A stretch of DNA of 64,000 nt from Dipteronia dyeriana (GCA_032871835.1 CM065296.1:18083501-18147500), one strand, 5' to 3'. Positions 31,050 to 43,817 are shown, counted from the stretch's first letter. Notes: generated from the letters alone by a model not told the origin. Made by a program: numbers and translations.

Positions 31050-34000
31050 TTTTAGGATTATGCTCAATAGCAAGATTGTAATATTGTAATTAACAATCTT
31101 TTCATATGAATAAAGTGATTTCTAGTTTAACAAATCTTATAGCATTTATAGTTTAATTATTATAATTGTCAAAAGTAAATAATCATAAGGTCAAAAGACT
31201 ATGAGAAAAGAAGAATTGTTCATACATCTAGATATAAATGAGGTAGACACAATTCTTTAGTCAGTCTTGAATAATATTCACAATTTAAGATAGAAGGTTG
31301 GGCGCCTTTATCTTGTCAAAATTATAGATTCTTTTGCTAGCATTTGAGTGGGATCAAATGTGCTATGATGAGTCTAAAATCATCAAAGTGTGGTGTCTTT
31401 GGGAAAAAGAATCTAGTGCACTGGGTGCATTGAATAGGATCAAAATGAAATACTTTATCTAGATAAAAGTTTTCATTTGATGACAATCGAAGAGTCTATC
31501 TCAATCCTAAGATAAATGATGGACTTATGGTTGCAAGTGTTATCATTTGAGCTATCAATGAGTACGTTTATATAGCATAGTCTATCCTCGATAGTTTCGT
31601 GGTATTCATTTGTTTATCGATAGAGAACTTCATTTATAGATATGGACATCATGGATCCATTTATTGAATGAGAGTAGAATACCATCATATGGATGTTTTG
31701 AGGTATTGGATATTAAATCTTAACATTAAGTTTTCAATAGTGTCTATTGAAACATGGCTTCTGGACAAGTCAAAATATCCAAGTTCAAAATGTGGTCATA
31801 TGAGTAAATATGGTAACTTGGAGAGCTATAGGCGGTCTATGAGCTCTTGGCGATTATCGGTATTCTTCACGAGGATACACTTTCTCCAATAAGGTTGTCT
31901 AGGGTATGAATGAGTAACATCAACTTATTCTATATTTATTTAAGAGTTCAATTTTAGTTCTTTAGTGGAATGAACTAAAATTAAATAGATAGGACCTAAG
32001 TGAATCATTTATTGATTGTGATTGGGTTGTGTCTATTGGAGCTTAAATTTAGATAGCCCGCCAAGATCCCCAATCCACACGAACTTACATGGATAACTTG
32101 ATATATTCTACCAGACCAATTTAGGGGTCCATCTATAATTGTAATAAGCCATGAGAACTTGTTTCTTTTTATAAGAATAGGTCTAGTTCATTTGTGGACT
32201 TTTTATTAAGGTCCAATGGATTTAATAATATATATATATATATGGCCCTTATATATGGTATGGGCGGCAAGGCTATTAAAAATAGCTTAAATATATTTTT
32301 TTTATTTTATTATTTCATTAAATGAAAATTAATTAATTTTTTGATTAATTAATTATTTAATTAAAAGTCAAAATCTTTTTCCTTGTTGGAGATGGTCTCC
32401 TAAAACTATACAATTGTTGGTAGTATAGTTAATGTTAAAGACTATATTTGATAAGTAGTTAAATAAAAGAAATTATTTATCTAATCAAATTAGGAAGTCT
32501 TTAATATGGTTACAAATACACTATTGAGTTGGATTAGGAGTCTTGGTGTTAGGATAGAATTCCTTTTTGAAATGGATTCTTAACCACCATGTAAGGCCCA
32601 GTTTGGCATTGCTTCCCCAGCTACTTTTGGGGCCAAAAGTGATTATGGACCTAAGACAGGGTGTTTGGTAAAATCGTTGGGAAGTGCTTTTGGTCACTTT
32701 TAGCTTCTCCCAACTGAGTTTTTGAGAAACTACAAATACATGCTTTCTGAATTTGGCTTCTGCTTTTAGAAAACGCGCTACAGTGATATTAAATGAAATT
32801 TTACTAACTTTCCAACTGTGTCCTTACCTTTAATGAAATTTAAAAAAAAAAATTGGACATATTTTTGTACAAAAAAAAAATGTTGCCATAACTGTATAAA
32901 ATAATTGGGATAATTAATTCAATATAGAAGAATAAAAATAAATTAAAAAATAAAGTAAAATAAAATAGAGAAATAAAGGAATAAAGAAATTGGACTAATT
33001 AATTAAATAAAGCATAATAAAAAATGGGGCTAATTAATTCAATAAAGTACCATAATTATATAACACTTAACACTAAACACAAATAAACAAGAAAAATGTA
33101 AAGTATAACACATTAGTACCATGTAGATGTCTATGTCCTTTTAGTAATTTTACACTCACAACACTTTTTATTTTAGTTTACTAAACACATTGAAATTGCT
33201 TTTAGTTCTTACAGCACTTTTGAAAATCAGTTTACCAAACACTCAGCTGATTCCTCCCACAGCAATTTCAAAAGCAATTCCTCCCACAGTAATTTCAAAA
33301 GCACTTCTCTCCACAGCACAAGAATGCCAAACTGGGCCTAAATCTACCTAAGGAAAGGATTATTAACTACCAAGTAATCCTTCTTAGGAAAAGAATAAAC
33401 TCTCCTAATCTAAATCAATGAGAAATTTGCCCAGCCCATATGGATATAGGAGAAGTTAGATTTCCTTTAAGATAAGAATTCTTTACTACCAAATAAATCT
33501 ACCTAAGGAAAGGATTCTTGTCAACCAAGTAAATCCTTCTTAGGAAAGGATTTATGATCCTATATATATGTGTGTGTGATTTTCGGCCAACCCTAATGAT
33601 TCTATGATGAAAATTTTGGCCATGCTAGGCAATTTTCAAGAGAGAATTTGGCATAGCAAGAGAGAATTTTGAGGGAGAAAAAATTAGTTTTTGCTCTAGA
33701 CAAAATTCGATCAACTCATAGATAAAGGGTGTGTGAATTCGGCTAGAAGAGAAAAAAAGGGAACGTTTTTGTTTTCATTAGTATACTAGTATCCTTTACA
33801 TCAAAAGGGTTTTGTTTACAACATTGAATCAAGGTTCATGCGAGTTTCAATCAAGTTGATTGATAATTCACAAGTGACCGAACGTTCTCGGATTTTTCTC
33901 TTGGAGGATATTTGTAACTAACAAAGAAAATATTTTGTTTGTCTCCATCCTCAGGTATACAATTTAAAGAAAGGGAGCCCACACTCCTAGGTGATTCACG

Positions 34001-34205
34001 TTCATGATTGGATTGGAAGATCTTACGGAATCAATTCGGCGCTTGTTCAATCATCACGAGAAAAGGTACGATACTTTTATATACATAAATTAATCTAGGG
34101 TTAAGGTTCTCATTGCATAAAAGGGAAAAAAATTATTTATACGCAAACCCTAATTTTTATTTTTCTCACGCTTCCGTTGCGTTTTGAACCGTTCTTTTCC
34201 CTTCA
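31050..34205 (+). repeat. A 5' LTR (with MITE inside)
   Basis: Begins TTTTAGGATTATGCTC (TG of the family changed to TT) and ends CCCTTCA. It includes runs of related AAGGATTCTTAACTACCAAGTAAATCC segments and a TA/TG microsatellite near 33,572-33,587. Without the MITE it is about 2.41 kb, close to the 2.38-kb 3' LTR. Confidence 0.95.
32595..33338. mobile_element. 744-bp PIF/Harbinger-like MITE
   Basis: Perfect 16-bp inverted ends GGCCCAGTTTGGCATT flanked by the 3-bp TAA on both sides (32,592-32,594 and 33,339-33,341). The remainder is AT-rich and non-coding. The matching site in the 3' LTR of A is empty. A TAA/TTA duplication is typical of PIF/Harbinger (Tourist) MITEs. Homology of the terminal 40 bp continues less perfectly (AAAAGT.../ GCTGTGGAG...). 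Confidence 0.85.
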
Positions 34206-34207
34206 AT

Positions 34208-34219
34208 TGGTATTAGAGC
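34208..34219 (+). other. A primer binding site
   Basis: TGGTATTAGAGC, two bases after the LTR; one mismatch to the site TGGTATCAGAGC kept in B. Confidence 0.85.
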
Positions 34220-35600
34220 CTGGTTGTACCCTTGATTAATTGATGTATGTATTCGTGTATCTTTCTTTTATTGTATAAATGCATTTTTTAGAAAGAAATG
34301 ACACTCTAGGTATTCGCATATATATTTACATTGGAATGTATGGATATATATATGTTTTATATGTGGTTTGTTATTGTTCAATTTTGGTCCTAGAATTTTA
34401 ATGTATTTTGTTTTGCGATTGTAACAAGAAGAGTGGTCTACCATCGCCATAATTTCTTTCTTGGTAGTTGCTAAGTTTTTATTTTTATTTTGTTGTTGTA
34501 ATAAAAAAAAACTTCACTATTGTAATAATAAAAAAAGAACTGCAGTATTTTATTATTTAAATTCTTCTGTAATACATTCAAGTTTTGAAGACTCGAAGGT
34601 TTGAAGAATTAGGAGCAACCGGAACAAGTTTGGGAACGTGCGATCTGTAACAATGAACGTGCGTGAGAAGAGCGCACAACCACGTTTCTTGTGGCATGGG
34701 CTGTGCATGGCAGCCCTTTTGGTAGCCATGGGCTGCGCATGGTAGCCCTTTATGGGTTTGTGGCATGCGCATGCCCATGGGTAAGGGCGAGGGATGCGCA
34801 CGCCCATGGGAGGTAGCCGAGGGAGTCCGAACGACGAAGGTCGCGTGAAGACTTGTTCGCCAAGGAAGAAGTTCTTGTATTCCAAGATATATATAATTTA
34901 CTTGTTTTTCTAGGATGGACCAAAATTGTAGCTATTTATATTTTATGTAAATATTGCAATGTTTGTCATTGTTTGATAACATGTGATATAGAATAGGAGT
35001 GCCACTCATATATCTCTTTTGGTATGAACATGCATTGAATGGTTTAAGTATCTAAATTGGCATCTAGATAACTTGGTAAATAATTCTTTGGAATTCGATC
35101 ACACGCCTTAAACAATTGAGTGGGAGAAGGTGTATTTGAACACCTACGGCCTCCAAGTTTAGTTGAGCTTTATGTTTCGTGAATAACCTCCCATGAGGTA
35201 TTAATGAATGGAATTTAGCAAGATACTTCCTTACAAGGATAGACTAGACAATTAGCCCAAACGATATCTACTCCAAAAGGAGGGATATTCTTGAAGGATT
35301 ATATTGAAGGTCGATAACTTGGTAACACACGTAATGTAATTTTATTAATATCCTCCCAAGAGTTCTTGTTAATAAAATTGCAAGGCTAAAATAGAAAACG
35401 TTGGTTGTTATGTTAACAATTAGGTGGGACCTAGTCCAACTAGTAAATATTGCAAACTCCTAAAGAAGGCGTGACATTTATCGGTGTTGGATCACTGTTG
35501 AATTTTTACGATTGAATTGTTTCATTTAATTCAAGATAAATATTCAAAAGTGCTTTATCATGATTATTTACTCATATAATTTTTGTTATTAAAAAGAAAT
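34220..35600 (+). other. A leader region with CATG-rich palindromic block
   Basis: The 1.4-kb untranslated leader before gag. A GC-rich block at about 34,640-34,830 repeats GCATGGCAGCCC / CCATGGGCTGCGCATGG / GCCCATGGG elements that can fold back. The homologous block in B is at about 48,060-48,240. An antisense frame of 110 codons (34,553-34,885, minus) crosses it in A and a matching one (47,967-48,311, plus) in B. The remainder is AT-rich and non-coding. Confidence 0.6.
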
Positions 35601-36363
35601 CATGACCCCATCCCTAATCAATATCCTAAAAAATAATACTTTAACTGATGATAGTTATGTCACATGAAAAAGGAATATTGGGTTGTTGTTGCAAGCTGAA
35701 AAGTATAAGTTCATTCTGTATATTTCTTAACCACCAAACTAATGAATCTAACTAAGGAAGCAAATAGATGATTATCAGTAGTGGAAGTCTTCAGATGAGA
35801 TGGCTAAATGTACATTACATTATGGCCATCGTCTCCGACGTGTTGCAACAGGAACACGAAGAATGGAGACTGGTGCCGATATAATGATTTCTCTAGAGGA
35901 GATGTTTGATATGAGGTATAGGATGACTAAGAGAGAGAGGCATAGATTGATTTTATGAATCTTAGGACAAAACCTGGACAGGGTGTGAAAGATCACATGA
36001 TAAAAGTCATAGCACATCTCAACATTGCTGAACTGAATGGTGCTAAGAACGATGGTGAGACCAAAATTGACATGATTTTCAACTCACTATCGGATTTCTT
36101 TGATCAATTCAAGTTGGACTACACCTTGAATAATAAGGAATACACCTTGCAAGGGTTGATGCAATATATTCAAAGCATTAAGATAATCCTTGTGAAAGGC
36201 AAGGGTAAAGAGATTCATATGCTTGGTAAGTTTCTACTGTTAAAGACCTGTAAGAAGGTCAAGAGACAACAGAAGAAAAAGCAACTTGAGCCTTCTTAGA
36301 AGGAGACCAAGAAAGTAACCAAGATCAAAGGAAAATGTTTCTTTTGTGGTGAAAAGGGTTAAA
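35601..36363 (+). pseudogene. gag: A gag, decayed
   Basis: The start at about 35,601 reads MTPSLINILKNNTLTDDSYVT, followed by TGA where relatives have Trp of the YxxWKRN motif, then KRNIGLLLQAEKYKFIL. The middle region is frameshifted. 35,955-36,299 gives MNLRTKPGQGVKDHMIKVIAHLN and FFDQFKLDYTLNNKEYTLQGLM, the plant Copia gag (UBN2-like) C-terminal part. The zinc knuckle starts CFFCGEKG at 36,337 and is then cut off: TAA, and a jump to a downstream segment. See the next entry. Confidence 0.75.
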
Positions 36364-37094
36364 GGAATAGACTGAATAAGAATGAATTCAACTTGTATTT
36401 AGGAAATGGAGCATTGGTGTCTACTAGTGTAGTGGGAGATATTAGAATCAATTTAGATTTTTATAGGCATTTAGATTTAATAGATGTTTACTGTGTACCT
36501 CAATTCAATAGGAATTTAATTTCAGTTTCTTGTTTAAATAAATTTAGTTATTTGGTTACTTTTAATAAATATTTTATTATTAGTAAGAATGACAAAATTG
36601 TTTGCATAGGTACATTGGAAAATGGTTTATTCTATTTGTATGGAAATATCTCTCACTTGTTAGACACAGAATCAACGGATACTAATCATAAAATAGTAAA
36701 ATTATCAAAAGATGAAACCTACCTATGGCATTTGGGCTTAGGTCATATCAACCTTAATAGGATAAAGAGATTGGTATGTGACAGACCTCTAAGTGACTTA
36801 AAGGTTGATAATCTACCAACTTGTGAATCTTGTTTGGAAGGTAAAATGACCAAAAGGTCATTTACGACCATAGGTACAAGAGCCATCGAATGTTTAGGAT
36901 TGATACACACTGATATGTGTGGACCTATGAGCATTCAAGCTAGAGGTGGATATGAGTACTTCATCACTTTCACGGATGATCACTCAAGATTTGGCTATGT
37001 GTATCGCATGAGACATAAGTCGGATGCTTTTGATATGTTCAAAGCATTTAAAGCTGAAGTAGAAAATCAGCTTGAGAAACGCATAAAAATCTAA
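36361..37094 (+). pseudogene. A protease remnant, gag-pre-integrase and integrase N-part
   Basis: Open for 233 codons from 36,393. NEFNLYLGNGALVSTSVVG is the segment after the protease active site; the active-site region (DSGATxH in relatives) is absent. NRNLISVSCL, YLWHLGLGHINLNRIKRLV, CESCLEGKMTKRSF form the HHCC domain (gag_pre-integrs). LGLIHTDMCGPM, GGYEYFITFTDDHSRFGYVY has the first and second parts of the integrase core. The frame then breaks at RIKI, stop at 37,092, with about 230 bp missing compared with B. Confidence 0.85.
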
Positions 37095-37640
37095 ACGATA
37101 TACCATCTAAGTCGGTTCCTAAAACACCGCATGAGTTTTGGACTGGTCGAAAGCCTTGTTTACAACACTTAAGGATATTTGGATGTCCTACGCACGTGTT
37201 AAAAGGAAAGACAGAAAAGATGGAGTCCCGTTCAGAAACATGCATATTTGTAGGGTATCCAAAAGGAACAAAAGGATATTATTTAGTCCTTCAGATCTTA
37301 AAGTATTTGTTTCGACAATTGCCAAATTTCTAGAAGAGGACTGTATGAATAATTTTGTGCCTAAAAGTAGAATTGTCCTAAATGATCTTTTAGGAGATAC
37401 AATTCCACAAGAGGTTTCGCAACCAAGCCCAATTGTAAGTTCCGTACAAACACAAGATCAACAAACTACCATACCTTGACGTAGTGGGAGGGTTGTTAGA
37501 CAACCCAAGAGATACATCGGTCTAGGAGAATATGTAGAGAATCTTCTGGACGACAATGATCCCTATACGTACAAAGAAGCAATGGAAGATGTTGATTGTC
37601 TCCATTGGTAAAAGGCAATGCAATCCGAAATTGAATCTAT
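37095..37640 (+). pseudogene. A integrase C-part and linker
   Basis: Broken frames spell SVPKTPHEFWTGRKPCLQHL, FGCPTHVLKGKTEKMESRSE, FVGYPKGTKGYY, and then an acidic/polar linker (LLGDTIPQEVSQPSPIVSSV). These follow the integrase core in Copia elements. The core Asp-Glu part between 37,092 and here is deleted. Confidence 0.7.
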
Positions 37641-38580
37641 GTTTAAAAACAAAGTCTGGTCTCTTGTAGACTTGCCTACAGGGATAAAACCCATTGGCTA
37701 CAAGTGGGTACATAAGAGGAAAAGAGGAATGGATGGAAATGTGGAAATCTTTAAAGCTAGATTGGTAGTTAAAGGTTATACATAGAAGGAAGGTATTGAT
37801 TATGAAGAAACCTTCTCTCCTGTGACCATGCTTAAATCCATTAGGATACTCTTATCCATTGCGGCATCTTTAGACCTAAAGATTTGGCAAATGGACGTCA
37901 AGACAACTTTCCTTATTGGAAGTCATGACGAAAGCATTCATATGATGCAACCAGAAGGATTCATTGAAAAGGGCCAAGAGGAAAGGGTATGCAAGTTGTA
38001 AAGATCCATATATGGATTAAAGCAAGCATCCAGATCCTGGAACATAAGGTTCGATCAAGCCGTAAAAGGTTTTGGATACAAAAGGATTAAAGGTGACAAG
38101 TTGGTTTTCCTAGTTCTTTACGTTGATGATATACTACTCATCAGAAACGATGTAGGTGTATTGAAATCAATAAAAGAATGGTTATCAAAACAATTTGATA
38201 TGAAGGACTTAGGAGAAGCAAGTTATATTCTTGGTATCCAAGTCTTAAGGAATAGAAAGAATAGAACGATTGCATTATCCTAAGCATCATACATAGATAA
38301 AATCTTGTATAGGTTTTCCATGCAAGATTCCAAGAAATATATGTTACCTTTCAGACATAGAATCAAACTTTCTCAGGAACAAGTTCCTAAGAGTGAGCAT
38401 GAAGAGCAATTCATGAGTAAGGTTCCATATGCATCGGTAGTTGGAAGTCTCATGTATGAAATGCTCTGCACTTGACCAGATATTTGTTTTGTTGTAGGCA
38501 TAGTTAGCAGGTTTCAATCGAAGCCTGGTCCTGATCACTGGACAGCAGTCAAGCATATTTTCAAGTAACTTAGGAGAACG
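37641..38580 (+). pseudogene. A reverse transcriptase
   Basis: Broken frames spell VWSLVDLPTGIKPIGYKW, VKGYTxKEGIDYEETFSPV, KIWQMDVKTTFLIG, YGLKQASRSWNIRFD. The catalytic YVDD is at 38,119-38,130 (LVFLVLYVDDILLIRND) and followed by MKDLGEASYILGIQV. This is the Copia-type RVT_2 domain. Stops lie at about 37,783, 37,999 and 38,281. A short in-frame loss before YVDD removes the segment DEPCVY. Confidence 0.8.
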
Positions 38581-39105
38581 AGAGATTATATGCTTGTATA
38601 CTCTGGAATTGATATAATTCCCGTTGGGTATACAGATTCTGACTTTCAGTCTGATTCTGACTCCAGGAGATCAACATCAGGATCTGTGTTTACTATTGGA
38701 GGAGGGGCAGTCATATGGAGGAGTATCAAGCAATCTTGTATTACCGATTCCACCATGGAAGCCGAGTATGTAGCCGCATGCGAGGCTGCTAAAAAGGCTG
38801 TCTGGCTCCGTTAATTCCTGATTGACTTGGAAGTGGTTCCTGATGCGAATAAGTAGATCACTATCTATTGTGACAATAGTGGAGCAGTGACTAATTTGAG
38901 AGAACCAAGAAGTCATAAGAGAGGGAAACATATTGAAAGAAAGTATCATCCTTTTAGGGAAATTGTGCATAGGGGTGACGTGACGATTACCAAGATCGCT
39001 TCAGCTGAAAATCTATTGGATCCCTTTACAAAGGCTCTTCCTCAAAAGAGTTTTGATGAGCATCTAGAGAATATGGGGATAAGAGATATGACACATTTGC
39101 TATAG
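38581..39105 (+). pseudogene. A RNase H
   Basis: GYTDSDFQSDSDSRRSTSG (first Asp), GGGAVIWRSIKQSC, TDSTMEAEYVAACEAAKKAVWLR (Glu), then after a stop ITIYCDNSGAV (Asp), NLREPRSHKRGKHIERKYH, and ends at TKALPQKSFDEHLENMGI. Typical Copia RNase H at the end of pol. Stops at about 38,813 and 38,855; there is also a duplication QSDSDS in the first motif. Confidence 0.85.
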
Positions 39106-39119
39106 AGCAAGTGGGAGAT
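39105..39119 (+). other. A polypurine tract
   Basis: GAGCAAGTGGGAGAT directly precedes the 3' LTR (TGTTAGG), as in B and, with GCAAGTGGGAGAT, in E. Confidence 0.8.
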
Positions 39120-40864
39120 TGTTAGGATTATGCTCGATAGCAAGAGTGTAATATTGTAATCAACAATCTTTTCATATGAATAAAGTGATTTCTAGTTTAA
39201 CAAATCGTATCGCATTTATAGTTTAATTATTATAATTGTCAAAATTAAATAATCATAAGGTCAAAAGACTATGAGAAAAGAAGAATTGTTCATACATCTA
39301 GATATGTATGAGGTAGACACAATTCTTTAGTTAGTCTTGAATTATATTCACAACTTAAGATAGAAGGTTGGGTGCCTTTATCTTGTCAAACTTGTAGATT
39401 CTTTTGCTAGCATTTGAGTGGGATCAAATGTGTTATGATGAGTCTAAAATCATCAAAGTGTGGTGTATTTTTGCAAAAGAATCTAGAGCAATGGGTGCAT
39501 TGAATAGGATCAAAATGAAATACTTTATCTAGAACCGTCAATGGATAAAAGTTTTCATTTGAAGACAATCGGAGAGTCTATCTCAATCCTAAGATAAATG
39601 ATGGACTTATGGTTGCAAGTGTTATCATTTGAGCTATCAATGAGTACATTTATATAGCATAGTTTATCATTGATAGTTTGGTGGTATTCATTTGTTAATC
39701 GATAGAGGACTTCATTTATAGATATGGACATCATGGCTTCATTTATTGGATGAGAGTAGAATACCATCATGTGGATATTTTGAGGTATTGGATATTAAAT
39801 CTTAAAGTTAAGTTTTAAATAGTGTCTATTGAAACATGGCTTCTGGACAAGTCAAAATATCCAAGTTCAAAATGTGGTCATATGAGTAAATATGGTAACT
39901 TGGAGAGCTATAGGCGGTCTATGAGCTCTTGGCGATTACTAGTATTCTTCACGAGGATACACTTTCTCCAATAAGATTATATAGGGTATGAATGAGTAAC
40001 ATCAACTTATTCTATCTTCATTTAAGAGTTCAATTTTAGTTCTTTAGTGAAATGAACTAAAATTAAATAGATCGGACCTAAGTGAATCATTTGTTGATTG
40101 TGATTGGGTTGTGTCTATTGGAACTTAAATTTAGAAAGCCCGCCAAGATCCTCAATCCACACGAACTTGCATGGATCACTTGATATATTCTACCAGGCCA
40201 ATTTAAAGGTCCATCTAGAATTGTATTAAGGCATGAGAACTTGTTTCTTTTTGTAAGAATAGGTCTAGGTCACATGTGGACTTTTTATTAAGGTCCAATG
40301 GATTTAATAAAATAAGAAAAATAATATATGGCCTTTTATTTTAGGTATGGGCGGCAAAGGCTATGGTAAATAGCTTATATATATTATTTTTATTTTATTA
40401 TTTAATAAAATAGAAATTAATTAATTTGTTGATTAATTAAATATTTAATTAAAAGTCAAAATCGTTTTCCTTATAAGAGATGGTCTCCTAAAACTATACT
40501 ATTGTTGGTAGTATAGTTAATGTTAAAGACTATATTTGATAAGAAGATAAATAAAAGGAATTATTTATCTAATCAAATTAGGAAGTCTTTAATATGGTTA
40601 CAAATACACTATTGAGTTGGGTTAGGAATCTTGGTGTTAGGATAGAATTCCTTTTTGAAAAGGATTCTTAACTACCAAGTAATCCTTCTAAGGAAAAGAA
40701 TAAACTCTCCTAATTTAAATCAATGAGAAATTTGGTCAGCCCATATGGATATAGGAGAAGTTATATTTCATTTTAAATAAGAATTCTTAACTACCAAATA
40801 AATCCACCTAAGGAAAGGATTCTTGTCAACCAAGTAAATCCTTCTTAAGAAAGGATTTATGATC

Positions 40865-40905
<41 letters not shown>

Positions 40906-41497
40906 ATTTTTGGCCATGCTAGGTAATTTTCAAGAGAGAATTTGGCATAGCAAGAGAGAATTTTGAGGGAGAAAAAATTAGTTTTTGCTCTAGACAAAAT
41001 TCGATCAACTCATAGATAAAAAATGTGTGAATTCGGCCTAGAAGAGAAAAAAGGGGAACGTTTTTGTTTTCATTAGTATACTAGTATCCTTTACATCAAA
41101 AGGGTTTTGTGTACAATATTGAATCAAGGTTCACGCGAGTTTCATCAAGTTGATTGATAATTCATAAGTGACCGAACGTTCTTGGATTTTTCTCTTGGAG
41201 GATATTTGTAACTAACAAAGAAAAGATTTTGTTTGTCTCCATCTTCAGGTATACAATTTAAAGAAAGGGAGCCCACACTCCTAGGTGATTCACGTTCATG
41301 ATTGGATTGGAAGATCTTGCGGAATCAATTCGGTGCTTGTTGAATCATCACAAGAAAAAGGTACGATATATTTATATACATTAATTAATCTAGGGTTAAG
41401 GTTTTCGTTGCATAAAAGGGAAATTTTTTATTTATACACAAACCCTAATTTTTTTTTTCACGCTTCCGTTGCGTTTTGAACCGTTCTTTTCCCTTCA
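39120..41497 (+). repeat. A 3' LTR
   Basis: TGTTAGGATTATGCTCGATAG to CCCTTCA, 2,378 bp. Lacks the MITE found in the 5' LTR. It contains a TA/TG microsatellite at about 40,866-40,903. Confidence 0.95.
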
Positions 41498-42014
41498 GTA
41501 TATAAAATTTGTCGTACATTTTTCTCGTGACGATTGAACAAGTACCGGATTGATTCCGTAAGATCTTCCAATCCAATCACGAACGTGAATCACCTAGGAG
41601 TGTGGGCTCCCTTTTTTTAAATTGTATACCTGAGGATGAAGACAAACAAAATCTTTTCTTTGTTAGTTACAAATATCCTCCAAGAGAAAAATCCAAGAAC
41701 GTCCGATCACTTGTTAATTATCAATCTACTTGATTGAAACTCACGTGAATCCGATTTGATTTTGTACACAAAACCCTTTTGATTTAAAGGATACTAGTGT
41801 ACTATCAAAAACAAAAATGTTCTCTTTCTCTCTTAACCCCGTGGCGAATTCTATACCCTTTTATCTATGAGTTGATCGAATTTTGTCTAGAACAAAAAAT
41901 AAATTTTTCTCCCTCAAAATTCTCTCTTGCTATACCAAATTCTCTCTTGAAAATTACCTAGCATTGCCGAAATTTTCATCATAGAATGCTTAGGGCTAGT
42001 CGAAAAAAAAAAAA

Positions 42015-42053
<39 letters not shown>

Positions 42054-43817
42054 ATCATAAATCCTTACCTAATAAGGATTTACTTGGTTGGCAAGAATCC
42101 GTTCCTTAGGTGGATTTATTTGGCAGTTAAGAATCCTTATCTAAAAGGAATTCTATCATATTATATATATATGGGTTGGCCGAAATTTCATTGGATATAT
42201 ATTAGGATCACAAATCCTTTCCTAAGAAGGATTTACTTCGTAGTTAAGAATCCTTTCCTTAGCTAGATTTACTTGGTGGTTAAGAATCCTTTTCTAAATG
42301 AATTCTATCCTACACCAAGACTCATAATCCAACTCAATAGTGTATTTGTAACCATATTAAAGATTTCCTAATTTGATTAGATAAATAATTCCTTTTATTT
42401 ACCTACTTATCAAATATAGTCTTTGATATTAGTTATACTACCAACAATAGTATAATTTTAGGAGACCAACTCCTATTAGGAAAAAGATTTTGACTTTTAA
42501 TTAAATAATTAATTAATCAATCAAAAAATTAATTAATTTCCATTTAATAAAATAATAAAAAAAAATAATATAATTTAAGCTATTCTTAATAGCCTTGCCG
42601 CCCAACACATGTATATAGGTCATATATTATTTTTCTTATTTTATTAAATCCATTGGATCTTAATAAAAAGTCCACATGTGAACTAGACCCATTCTTTCAA
42701 AAAGAAACAAGTTCACATGCCTTAATACAATTCTAGATGGACCCTTAAATTGGTCCGGTAGAATATATCAAGTGATCCATGCAAGTTCGTGTGGATTGGG
42801 GATCTTGGCGGGCTATCTAAATTTAAGCTCCAATAGACACAACCCAATCACAATCAACAAATGATTCACTTAGGTTCAATCTATTTAATTTTAGTTCATT
42901 CCACTAAAGAACAGAAATTGAACTCTTAAATAAAGATAGAATCAGTTGATGTTACTCATTCATACCTTAGACAACCTTATTGGAGAAAATGTATCCTCGT
43001 GAAGAATACCAGTAAACGCCAAGAGCTCATAGATCGGCTATAGCTCTCCAAGTTACCATATTTACTAATATGACCACATTTTGAACTTGGATATTTTGAC
43101 TTGTATAGAAGCCATGTTTCAATACTCACTATTGAAAACTTAACGTTAAGATTTAATATCCAAAACCTCAAAATATCCATATGATTGTATTCTATTCTCA
43201 TTCAATCAATGAAGCCACGATGTCCATATCTATAAATGAAGTCCTTTATCGATTAACAAATGAATACCACCAAACTATGCTATATAATCGTACTCATTGA
43301 TGGCTCAAATGATAACACTTGCAACCGTAAGTCCATCATTTATCTTAGGATTGAGATAGACTCTCCGATTGTCTTTAAATGAAAACTTTTATCCATTGAC
43401 GGTTCTAGATAATTTATTTCATTTTGATCCTATTCAATGCACCCAGTGCATTAGATTTTTTTGCCCAAAGACACCACACTTTGATGATTTTAGACTCATC
43501 ATAACACATTTGATCCCACTCAAATGCTAACAAAAGAACCTACAACTTTGACAAGATAAAGACGCCCAACCTTTTATATTAAGTTGTGAATGTTATTCAA
43601 GACTAACTAAAGAATTGTGTCTACCTCTTACATATCTAGAAGTATGTACAATTCTTCTTTTCTCATAGTCTTTTAACCTTATGATTATTTAATTTTGACA
43701 ATTATAATAATTAAACTATAAATGCTATAAGATTTGTTCTAATAGAAATCACTTTATTAATATGAAAAGATTGTCAAATATATTATTACACTCTTGCTAT
43801 CGAGCATAATCCTAAAA
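41498..43817 (-). repeat. B 3' LTR, inner piece
   Basis: Continues the B LTR after the GTATA duplication (41,498-41,502). It includes a CA/TA microsatellite at about 42,015-42,052 and ends CATAATCCTAAAA, the complement of TTTTAGGATTATG. With the outer piece it totals about 2.45 kb. Confidence 0.9.

Larger units (their letters stand above)
31050..41497 (+). mobile_element. A: Copia element nested in the 3' LTR of B
   Basis: A plus-strand Copia element with LTRs 31,050-34,205 and 39,120-41,497, primer site TGGTATTAGAGC, a degraded gag-pol and a polypurine tract. The 5' LTR is about 780 bp longer because it carries a MITE. Target duplication GTATA. A and B are members of the same family in opposite orientation. 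Confidence 0.95.

Noticed and set aside
34553..34885. Minus-strand 110-codon frame as a host gene
   Set aside because: Lies in the Copia leader and is duplicated with it in B; mentioned as a question only.
36393..37094. Long open frame in A as a host or viral gene
   Set aside because: Contains gag-pre-integrase and integrase motifs in Copia order and lies between matched LTRs.
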